From NCBI GenBank assembly GCA_029465975.1, contig CM055730.1, positions 12,975,767 through 13,039,766 on the forward strand: DNA of 64,000 nucleotides, written 5' to 3'. The position numbers and the translations under genes are program-made. Positions 12,694 to 20,923 of this stretch are shown one piece after another; the stretch's first letter is position 1; each line of letters starts with the position of its first letter. The notes beneath the pieces are model-generated. The model ran no database searches and was not told the origin of the DNA. It worked only from the letters and a program-made list of their open reading frames with translations. The stretch comes from Dallia pectoralis (Eukaryota; Chordata; Actinopteri; Esociformes; Umbridae).

Positions 12694-12723
12694 GTCCCTA
12701 GTTGTAACCGGTAAACTAGGGAC
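12694..12723. other. perfect 10-bp inverted repeat (hairpin)
   Basis: GTCCCTAGTT and AACTAGGGAC flank a 10-base loop (GTAACCGGTA), giving a perfect 10-bp stem within the retroviral element, about 340 bases downstream of the gag stop in transcript sense. It could be an RNA structure for export or packaging, but a single hairpin is weak evidence for any role. Confidence 0.5.
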
Positions 12724-13066
12724 AATGAGAAATCAACCATCATGGGTCCAGTCACGCTCCCGAGCTGCACGGACCTGACAAACCCCGTTTATCAGGCGAT
12801 ACGCAATGTACGCTACACTACGCTAAACACTTAACTTTAAGCGTAAGCATAGTGCCAAGACACCGGTACTCCTCCCCAGTGGAACGAAAATCTCACACAA
12901 CCATACGTCTGCATAGCAACTCAAAACACAGAATAGACAAGTCTTCACTAAACATCCGAACAAAATTACTTTTACTCTAAATACTGACATAATTAACTAA
13001 GTACAGGAATCACATAATGGTTTGATCTCACCGGGTTGATGTTTTCCTGCCCGTACCCTCTGACCG

Positions 13067-14638
13067 TCAGTACCCCTGTCTGTGCCAGCCATGGGTCCTG
13101 TGACGCTCCATTTGGTCGTCTGCTGTTGTGCCATCACCGTCTCCCATACTGTCTCTGTTCCCATGGTAATAGTCTCTAGTGTCCGGCACAGTGCAGTCAC
13201 GAGCCCAGTGTCCAAATGCACCACAGTTGAAACAGCTATCAGAGTTGGGACTTTGGCTGGAGTTATCATCACCCTGGTGTCTGTATTGTCCTCTCCTGCT
13301 TGCTCTCCGTCTCCGTCGCTGTCTCCCTCCTGAGTAGCCTCTGCTGTAGAACTCCAGTTGGGCCATCTGAATTTGCGTTTCACGCTCCCGTCTTTCTTCG
13401 GTCCGTTTGTACAGCTGGTCCTCGTAGACTCTTTCAGCGTGCTTAAAATACGGCCAGACGGTTTCCATGCGACCCTCATCCAGGTCTACACAGTGGTTTT
13501 GAATGTGCTTCCTAATGTCTGGTAGAAGGCCTGCAACTAACCTCATTTTACACTGTTGCTCCCAGGCCGACTCTTCATCACCGTCCGGTCTCTTTCCCAT
13601 TCCGCTGTGTAATTCAAAAGCTTTTTCGAGTCTATTCCTGTAGTCTGAAACTTTCTCGCCCAGTGTCTGTTTACAATCAGAGATCTTTTCCCAGTTCATT
13701 CGCTTAGGAAAAGCAGCGATAAGTCCAGTGCTCAGCTGTTCCACCGCACTCCGGTAGTCAGAGTGCGCATCCCAATTGAACATAATGTTTCTCTCGCTAG
13801 GCCAGTTTCTTTTCACTCTCCCCCATTTTAGTTGCAAGGCCTTCATCAAAATTGTTTCAATCTCCACAGAGGTCGGTCTATATTGATTCACGATCTGTAG
13901 AAACACACGGACAAATTCCTCTCCACCTTCTGTTTCTGGGTCAGGTAGTGTAGAAGCCACGTCTCTCAGGTCGGCGGGTGACCACGGTCTGTAGACTAGT
14001 ATAGTCGCTGGGTTATCCGTGTCTCCTCCACCAGCTGGGTTGGCTACCTCCACCATAGGGAATTGCCCGGCATCAATGCTGTGTTGTTCTCTGGGACAGG
14101 CCGCAGTGGTACTCTGGGTCCTCTCAGCGGCGTGTGAAACTCCGTGGAGGCCGAATACGGATGGGTAGAGTCCTCCTCCGCGAATGTTTTCCATCAGGTC
14201 CGATGCTGTTGGCATAGTTGGTACCGCTGGGGCTGTTGTGGTAACGCCGCGATAGGGTGGGGGTCGGTCAGCAGGAGGACAGGCAGCATCAACCTGGTTG
14301 GGACAAGCTAGAACACACCGATTAACAAGCCCCGTGCTACACCGCTTAGCCCGTATATCAGTCTGCTCTCTCCACTTATTATATGCCTTCCAATCAACTT
14401 TCTGCCGATTACCCCGTGAAACCTTAATTTTACCCTGTTCAAAATCCTCCAACTTGTCTTTCAACAACAGTATCTGTCTCTGACTAAAACAGCCATGAGC
14501 AGGAAATCCCAATAACTCCCACAGGTCTAATTGTTCGCATGTCCAGTCTCCGTATTTATCTGTCATTATTTTAGCCGGTCCAACAACGTAACGTTCAGTA
14601 TCCACCGAAGGTTTACCAATACACATGTAATTACCCAT
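13067..14638 (-). CDS. gag: retroviral Gag polyprotein (intact)
   Basis: This is a 523-residue open frame from ATG at 14638 to TGA at 13067-13069. Gag assembles retroviral particles at the membrane and packages the RNA. The start reads MGN, a myristoylation context, which favours this ATG. A PPPY late-domain motif at residues 126-129 would recruit NEDD4-type ligases for budding. A capsid-like part spans about 215-410, with a major-homology-type motif near 324-341 (Q324, E328, Y333, R336, L337). A charged Arg/Glu-rich segment runs at about 411-449 with the basic run RRRRR at 441-445. One CCHC zinc knuckle lies at 469-482 (C469, C472, H477, C482), typical of nucleocapsid. A single knuckle plus PPPY fits gamma/epsilon-type Gag. 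About 40 polar residues follow the knuckle. No internal stop or frameshift is present. Open frames overlapping it in other frames are shadows. Without polymerase downstream, this Gag may serve its own RNA in trans with a relative's enzymes, or simply not yet have decayed. Confidence 0.92.
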   Translation of the reverse strand: MGNYMCIGKPSVDTERYVVGPAKIMTDKYGDWTCEQLDLWELLGFPAHGCFSQRQILLLKDKLEDFEQGKIKVSRGNRQKVDWKAYNKWREQTDIRAKRCSTGLVNRCVLACPNQVDAACPPADRPPPYRGVTTTAPAVPTMPTASDLMENIRGGGLYPSVFGLHGVSHAAERTQSTTAACPREQHSIDAGQFPMVEVANPAGGGDTDNPATILVYRPWSPADLRDVASTLPDPETEGGEEFVRVFLQIVNQYRPTSVEIETILMKALQLKWGRVKRNWPSERNIMFNWDAHSDYRSAVEQLSTGLIAAFPKRMNWEKISDCKQTLGEKVSDYRNRLEKAFELHSGMGKRPDGDEESAWEQQCKMRLVAGLLPDIRKHIQNHCVDLDEGRMETVWPYFKHAERVYEDQLYKRTEERRERETQIQMAQLEFYSRGYSGGRQRRRRRASRRGQYRHQGDDNSSQSPNSDSCFNCGAFGHWARDCTVPDTRDYYHGNRDSMGDGDGTTADDQMERHRTHGWHRQGY

Positions 14639-15646
14639 GTTGTTATCGATATTTAAGACGCAAAATCTAATTTTAGCATATAATGAAGTGTCCTATATGT
14701 GTTAATGAACTCGTCAGTTCTTTTAAGTGAGATATCCTGAATAACCGAGCTGTCTCACCGCACCCAGATAACCTATATTGAACAGCATTTTATTCCTACT
14801 GTATACAGGTATTAACACTTCATACAGGTAAATATTGCTCCAGTCTGGCGCTCTCCACTCACCCATTTGTTGAGGAGGATTGGAGCTGCAGAAATTAATA
14901 ATTCCTGACGTGCACGTTTTACCAGACCAAAATCAACAAATACCCGATTAGAAGTACTGTTTTCCATTTTTAAGCCAAGTTTAAAATCTTACAATAACCT
15001 TACGAATTAAGTCAAAATTAACGAGCCTATTTTGTTAATTTATCAAAACCGTTGTCAAACTGTCGTCCAACATTGTCCCAATTCAGCATTTGTAGGTCCT
15101 TGAGTTTCAAAATTCTGTATAGAATCACATATCTCCAAAGACAGTCCTGGCCTGTTAATTTTTCAAAAAAAATTAAAAAAATATATCGCTCTTTAGGATA
15201 TGTAGCCTGTTTTGGAAAAAATACGGATTACTTTGTTAAGAATCTCGGACGATGCCCCCAAGTGTCGTGGAAATTTTAGACTTTAATCGCTGAATTCGAA
15301 CTTAAAGTAAGACGCACGAGAGTATGTTACAGTTTGACACTTTTAACAGGTTTAATTGCAAGTAAGAAACCATTTCTCAAATACAGGTCCAAGCTTTTGC
15401 ATTGATCAGATCAATCTCTATAGCAAGCTTAAAGAATAGGTTTGAGGAAAGTCTTCATCAGACAACAGGACAATAACCTGTGCTGGATCAGACTGACCTA
15501 ATGATTACAACTTCTGCAGGGGTATTTAAAGGAATGAAGTTACGCACACTCATTGACACACCAACCTAAACAGAGATGATGGAGAACAGACGAGGTCCTT
15601 AGAAGATCTCACCAAACTATAGGATAATAAACATGACATATGGAGC
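14639..15646 (-). other. retroviral 5' leader
   Basis: About 1.0 kb separates the 5' LTR from the gag start, long for a simple retroviral leader. The packaging signal and any splice donor should lie here. The best primer-binding candidate is TGGTGAGATC (15605-15614, minus strand), 32 bases inside the LTR edge. Its distance is unusual and the tRNA match is not assigned, so confidence in it is low. No open frame of note exists on the sense strand. A TATTTAAA box on the opposite strand near 15522 is probably chance. Confidence 0.6.
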
Positions 15647-15912
15647 TGTCAGGAAAACCCGAGGGTCACTCCCCAGTCAAGTCAAGGGAGGTCAGTTACC
15701 ATTCCTACCAGCCAGGCCGGCACCGCAAAGTTACTTAGTGACATCTATTTCCTCCCCAGGACCTTTCTAGAGGTCAATAGGTCAATAGACAGATGTCTCC
15801 TATCATGAAACTTATCCTAAACATTCCTTTCCTCTGTGCCTTTTGGCCTAAACAACATCTATAGGACTTACATGTTAATAAACTTCTTGAGTGATCATAA
15901 AATTCCATAACA
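15647..15912 (-). repeat. 5' LTR
   Basis: 266 bp, the upstream copy relative to gag. It should contain the promoter; I see no convincing TATA box on the gag-sense strand. At 266 bp it is short beside the 400-600 bp usual for gamma/epsilon-type LTRs. A 63-codon open frame running across its edge is not a gene. Confidence 0.9.
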
Positions 15913-17126
15913 ATATAACAAATAACCTCTTTATTTGCTTTATTTTTACATAATTTTTTCCACAAAGCCTAAACCATCCATCTCCGTTTCCCCTTCGACC
16001 CTCCTTTATCTTTATCTTCATACTGATTTCTCTCCCCTTCTGTGTATATCTTATCTTTCTATGTCTATCTCCCTCCCCCTATTTCTGTATGTGTCTTTCT
16101 TCCTAACCATTTCTACCTTGCCTTGTAGCTGGCTCTGCTGAATACAGAGCAGGGTGCCTCTCATCTCTGTGCTGATTGGTATGCTAAACATACAGCAATG
16201 CAGAGAGATAGGGATCTACTGTCATTGGTAAGGAAATGGATGGCAGGGATCTGGGACTTGACTGACAACGCGAAAGGTAATAAATGGCCTCAGCGCCACC
16301 TGATGAACGAGCAAAGCGCCATAAATACACCACTCAAACAGATAAATACACACACAGCACGGTAGCCTGATATTCACCCGCTCAGCAGCTAGCCCAGCTG
16401 CCTACAGGAAAGAAGCAGACACTGTTAATGTCCACATAGTTTGCCCTTTTTGAGGCTTAGTTACAGTGAGTGGCAATTGGTGATTTTAATCTGTAGCTAG
16501 TTTGTTGCTAATGCTAGACTGGAAAAGTAGTTAACATTATGTATTGTTGATAAATCAACATGCAGTTTGGCTAGCATTGTTAGTTAACTCTAATAATTCC
16601 ATATAATAATCCATAGAATATAACAACATTTAGGGGTTTTAACTCTAGTCATGTTAAACATCTTGATTATGGCACACTAGCATACATTTATTCTAATAAT
16701 GATAAAGCACAATGATGTACACGCATTTCTGAAAAGATGGTCAAAGCATTGTCTCACTGCTTATGTACGATCCTAGCTTGTAAGCGAAAGAACAGCCAAT
16801 TATAGGTACCTTTTCTGGGGGATTTTTTTCATAGACTCTTGGCCGTGTTTGTGTTTCCATATACTATGTGTAATTTGAAGACTCCAGATTGTGATGAATG
16901 CACTATTCTACTGCTTCTCAGGGGCCATTACTCAGACAGGGTGCAGTGTCAGGCCAGCTGGATCTACAACAGCAAAAGGATGATAGGACGGGCGGGGGGT
17001 TGAAGGCCAGGTCAGCTGTGGGGGCAGTACACAGCGGAGGTTGGGGTTTGTATGACTCTGCATTAATTAATCTGCATTAGATAATGTGTTTGCTTGTGCG
17101 CATGGGCACAATTGCGTTGGAACGAT
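15913..17126. other. unique DNA with a C/T-rich patch
   Basis: A C/T-biased patch spans about 15965-16120. The remainder is unique AT-rich sequence with only short chance frames. No gene was recognised. Confidence 0.4.
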
Positions 17127-17229
17127 TTCACAGACATAGATTAGGCCTAGTCTGGGACATATAAGTCAAGGTCAACCGAGTTTTCCACCTCGGGTTTTAA
17201 GACGTAGACTAAAGCTTAATCTGTGTCCA
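17127..17229. mobile_element. MITE-like inverted-repeat element
   Basis: About 100 bp with imperfect inverted ends: CACAGACATAGATTAGGCCT on the left and, read in reverse, GGACACAGATTAAGCTTTAG on the right. Similar TAGTC/TTAATCTGTGTC blocks are dispersed in fish genomes. No clear target duplication was found, and no coding capacity is present. Confidence 0.4.
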
Positions 17230-17332
17230 CTAAAAGTAGGTGTACCTTTGTTCTTCATCTCCTTATTAAAGCGGAGAGACCCAGATTGGTTGTCACGGGG
17301 ATTTTTACTCCAAATCCATGTGGGGGATTAAT

Positions 17333-18216
17333 AGTGAAACTCATCAGTCTGTGGTTGTTCTGAGAAATGTAGGCTCCTGCATGCAAGAAATTGTGAAGAA
17401 ACTGAAGCCCTATCCAAAATGGAAAGAGGAGTGGGAGGCCCCGCTGCACAACAAGCAAGAGGACAAATTAATTTTTGTGTCTAGTTTGAAAAGCAGTCGC
17501 CTCACAGGTTTTTATCTGACATTTTGATTAAATAGTACCTCCACAGTTGATAAACATGTCAACGGTGCAGAGATGACTACAAGATGCTGGCCTTCTAGGC
17601 AGGGTTGCAAATGAAGGCCACATCTCGGGTTAAAAAACAGAAATAACATATTATGATGGGCAATAGAACACAGACTTTGGACAGAGGATAATTGAAAAAT
17701 GTGTTATGGGCAGACAAGTGTGAGGTGAAAAGGAATATTTGTGAGACGCAGACGCAATGAAACAACGCTGCTTGATGTCATCTGACGAACATGGTCTGTG
17801 GGTGATTTGTTGGTGGTAAAGCGGGAGATTTGTACTGGGAATAAGGGATCGTGTAGAAAGAAGGATATCCCTACATTTTGCAACCCCGTGCTATGCCCTG
17901 TGGACAGCAATTTAAACGGAGCACATTCTTATTCCTACAACAGGACAACGACCCATCCATTCTGTCCATAATGTAGTGGCCAGCACAGTCACCGGATCTC
18001 AACCCTGTTGATCTGTTGTGGGAGCAGCTGTACGTATAGTACGTAAAAAGTGCCCATCAAAGTGCCCACCATGCCACTCCACCTTGGGAGAAGCTTCAGG
18101 CAGCGTCGGGTGTAATCTTTTCATATGACCTCAACATGTTGACACATAGAATGGCAAAGGTCTGCAATGCTTTAATTGCTACAAATGGAGGATTCTTTGA
18201 TCAAAGCAAAGATTGA
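17333..18216 (+). pseudogene. Tc1 transposase pseudogene
   Basis: Recognisable fragments appear in order but in different frames. The N-terminal paired-like helix-turn-helix region (QSVVVLRN..MQEIVKKLK, about 17343-17405) is followed by a stretch related to the GRP-containing linker (NKQEDKLIFVSSL). A catalytic block around LWADK (about 17705-17717), the QQDNDP block holding the second aspartate (about 17939-17956), an NPVDLLWEQL block (about 18003-18031) and the C-terminal end NGGFFDQSKD-stop (18187-18216) follow. The usual catalytic glutamate position in NPIE reads as aspartate here. Multiple stops and frameshifts make it non-functional. Confidence 0.85.
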
Positions 18217-18345
18217 AGGACACAATTATTATTTAAATTAGAAGTCATTGTTTCTAACCTTGTCAATGACTAGATTTCCTATTCAATTTAAAGTCATGTG
18301 TTTTCATCGAAAACGAGGACATTTCTAAGAGCCAAAACATTAGTA
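17333..18345 (+). mobile_element. decayed Tc1/mariner element (second family)
   Basis: The region follows the body of a very common fish Tc1-like element on the plus strand: a transposase-like stretch from about 17333 to a stop at 18214-18216, then a tail through ATCGAAAACGAGGACATTTC near 18305-18325. Terminal inverted repeats are not preserved at either edge. It is a different family and orientation from the copy at 9281-10395. Confidence 0.85.
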
Positions 18346-18424
18346 CTAAGAACCCACGCAGTAGTGTAAATCAGAAGTGTGAGATTACATATGCTTTGAA
18401 AAATAATAAAAACAGTAAGCATAA

Positions 18425-18448
18425 ACACACACACACACACACACACAG
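18425..18448. repeat. (CA)n microsatellite
   Basis: An uninterrupted CA run of about 12 units, followed by scattered ACACAC words to about 18500. Confidence 0.95.
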
Positions 18449-19699
18449 TAATGCATAAGCATAAATACATTACACACATGCATGCACAAATACACACACA
18501 CAAAACACTGTTGAGTTCGTTAATGGAACAATAAGCTCGTGAGAGCCGCAGGTTAAGCTTTTAGACAAAACTGAGGGGGTGGCTTGGCAACCAAGGCCCC
18601 ACGGCAACACTATCTCTTTGCCACATGAGTTACCCAGATGTGCTATGCACGTCACATCTGCTCCCTCAATCCCACAAGAGATTGAGTGAGGGAGGAAGGA
18701 AAGACACGTGAAATGGGAGTTTTTTCTGTCCAAACTGAGACAGAGAGTGGGTTAGTGTGAATAATGTATGGCTCAGAATTCCCTGAATGTGGACAACCTT
18801 TTATTGTTCCATGTTTCCAATCCCACCAATACGTTACGAATCATACGGGGAACGTTTCACAGACTGAGCAATACTAATACAGTGATGCACAGCCCCACTT
18901 TGCTCCTGGTTTAACATTAAACCACCACACTGGGGCTTTCTCTGCTGGGTGATGGTCCACATAACTGACCCCGTAGTTCACAAAACATTTTCTGGTGGCT
19001 GTACAGCAGTTAACTGTACCAGCGTTACCGAAATTACAAAGTCAGTGTTCGTCTCATTACTTACAAAAAAGGGTTAATCTATTCAACCTTATTTTTTCAC
19101 ATAAGGGATTTCATAAAATGCATCTTCAAATGAGGCCTGTCTTTTTTTAAACTTCTGCTGAAGAAATTTTTTTTAGACGAGGTGACTCTTGTCATTATGT
19201 TAGCTTAATTTATTCTTAGAAATTGAATGCGTGTAATCAATGGAAGGTCCTGCTCATCATCTCTTGCTGACACTTTTCTGTCAGCCAGCTAGGAAGCTAG
19301 CTACTAGCTGTTTTGATCCGGAATTAGAAAATATTGTAACCTTTAATTTACTGTTAAATGTTTTCCTGAAAGATATTTGTTTGATTATCAGTGCAATTGA
19401 TGTTGTCTCTTCATCAACATCATCTTACAGTAGCAGCCAGATATTTCCACTGGTTTATAAAAAGGTTTGTGTGTTCGCTAACTAGCTAACTCCCTACATG
19501 TTGTTGGCAAGGACCCTTACTTACCAGATGCTCTTTTTCTTTCCAGCTGTGGAGTGTTATTTATTATCGCCTGCGTTTTCTGTATGAAACTTAATGAAAT
19601 AGGTAAAATATGTTTGAAGTCATGTTTTCCAGAATGCACAGCTGTTTTAAAGCAGATCAAATGTTTCTGATTTATTTAGCTTTTGTACCGCTATGTTAG
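18449..19699. other. unique DNA, no gene seen
   Basis: Short chance frames only. No transposon signature or RNA gene was recognised. Confidence 0.4.
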
Positions 19700-20326
19700 T
19701 TCCCTTCAAAAGTGAGCGGTAGGAATGACCGGGTAAGACTACAATTAGTTTTATAAAATTGAGTTCTTCAGACACATGGCCAATTCATCCAATGGACATT
19801 CATGAGATAAACCAAGGCAGGTTTGCATTATCACAAACTATCACAACATTGTTTCAATAATATTTAGAGACTTTCTGGTAGCACTGGTGCATAATGCTAT
19901 TATGAAGCTCACATTTGACTGCACGATGACAAAAGTATTTACTGTATGTGGACTATTGCTCATATATCTTTGATTTTGGTATTGGTGAGAAGGAGAGAGG
20001 CCAGTATACTGCCAGCGCTGATGCATTAGAGAGAGAAGGGTCAGCAGTTGGAGACAATGCGATATTTGACCAAGCGACAACAGATGTGAGCAATCCAGTG
20101 ATGTGGAAGAGGGCCCTGCTGAGGTTATTGTTACGTTGCGATGAAAGATTGTGAATTTGTCCTTGTCTTCATCACCACCTGAGAGAAGAGGCGAGCTGCC
20201 AGATGAGAACGTTATCAGAATGACCTCAGGGTCAACGAGACACAGCATATCCCGCACTGATGACATAAAACCTCCTTCAAACTGTTCCCAACAAGGTCAA
20301 TTAAAATTATAATAAACAAAACAAAC

Positions 20327-20697
20327 TTGGAGGGGATAAACGTTTATTAAAGTATCACTAAATGGATGGTGGCACTTTGGCCCATGGTGGTCTTCTTCAA
20401 CATCCTAGATGTGTCTGCCTATAACATATGCACTGCATTTATGGCATGTATTGTTCGTGTTGTGTTGTAACATGGAGGTGAATCTATGCTGTAAGCAGGG
20501 ACACTCCTCATTCTAACACCATCCTCTGCTGGATTAGGGGCCAGGAGCAAGATCTATGGCCGCCAGACACAGAAGAAACAAAAGAGTGGTGCAATCTGTG
20601 TGAAGCAAGAGATGTCAAAACGAACAAAACATGCCATAAATGCGGTGCATATATTTGCAAGGCACATGCACCAGCCACCATGTTTTGTCCTGCATGT
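20327..20697 (+). pseudogene. piggyBac transposase C-terminal remnant
   Basis: The frame through 20363 reads WMVALWPMVVFFNILDVSAY, resembling the conserved RWP..VFFN.LD.SAYN block near the end of the piggyBac catalytic domain. In another frame, 20545-20697 encodes the cysteine-rich C-terminal zinc domain: CNLC, CHKC, CKAH and CPAC pairs in the order and spacing expected of piggyBac. The two blocks are in different frames, a stop interrupts the first (VY-stop-SITK), and the DDD catalytic core is missing. Confidence 0.75.
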
Positions 20698-20714
20698 GCA
20701 TTAGAACACACACA

Positions 20715-20812
20715 TTGTAACATTGTTTTTTCATTGTAACATTGTATTTTCGTTGTAACGTTGTTGTAGCATTGTATTTTCGTTGTAATATTGTATTTCC
20801 ATTGTAACATTG
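20715..20812. repeat. short ATTGTAACATTGTATTTTC-type tandem words
   Basis: Five or six imperfect repeats of a unit of roughly 20 bp (CATTGTAACATTGTATTTTC) follow directly after the piggyBac zinc-domain remnant, inside the element. Probably a local minisatellite in its 3' non-coding part. Confidence 0.7.
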
Positions 20813-20923
20813 TATTTTGTCATTTTTCTGTTAATAATACTTTGTTAATAATATTGTTACTGTTATTCTTTGATGTGTTCAGACATTCATAGTAAAATCA
20901 TTCCGCTCAGTTTTGACTGGAAA

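Larger units (their letters stand above)
10746..13066 (-). other. post-gag internal region, no pol or env recognised
   Basis: After the gag TGA stop the same frame continues for only 12 codons to a second TGA, so there is no readthrough into a polymerase. Two small minus-strand open frames (11878-12099, 73 codons; 11220-11438, 72 codons) have no recognised motif. The first has a short hydrophobic stretch, the second is Lys/Glu-rich. I could not find reverse transcriptase YXDD, protease DTG, integrase zinc-finger or envelope signatures. The region is AT-rich and reads as non-coding, with a hairpin at 12694-12723. It may be relic 3' sequence of the parent virus or captured DNA. Confidence 0.6.
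10480..15912 (-). mobile_element. gag-only non-autonomous endogenous retrovirus
   Basis: Two 266-bp direct repeats bound an internal region of about 4.9 kb. On the minus strand the order is 5' LTR (15647-15912), leader of about 1.0 kb, intact gag (13067-14638), about 2.3 kb without recognisable coding, polypurine tract, and 3' LTR (10480-10745). LTRs begin TGTTATGG and end CCTGACA in this orientation, the usual TG...CA form. No protease, reverse transcriptase, RNase H, integrase or envelope was recognised, and an autonomous gamma/epsilon-type virus needs several more kilobases to encode them. The flanks give at best a 4-bp target duplication with one mismatch (GTAT at 10476-10479, ATAT at 15913-15916). 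Identical LTRs and an open gag suggest recent movement, presumably with enzymes from a relative. Confidence 0.85.
19700..20923 (+). mobile_element. decayed piggyBac-type element
   Basis: Candidate inverted ends are TTCCCTTCAAAAGTGAGCGG (19700-19719) and, in reverse complement, TTTCCAGTCAAAACTGAGCGG minus its first base at 20903-20922; most positions agree. Between them lie two piggyBac transposase fragments (20327-20697). The TTAA target expected at both sides is not intact (TTAG on the left). At about 1.2 kb the copy is internally deleted, since full elements are over 2 kb. Sequence at 19960-20270 may be remnant of the acidic N-terminal coding part, but this is uncertain. Confidence 0.6.

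Noticed and set aside
13082..13333. 83-codon plus-strand frame opposite gag
   Set aside because: Antisense shadow of the arginine- and glycine-rich end of gag.
12997..13479. 160-codon minus-strand frame overlapping gag
   Set aside because: It lies in another frame of gag's nucleocapsid part, with no known domain; a shadow of the real gene.
20508..20810. 100-codon minus-strand frame with CYN repeats
   Set aside because: It is the antisense of the piggyBac zinc domain and of the short tandem words that follow.
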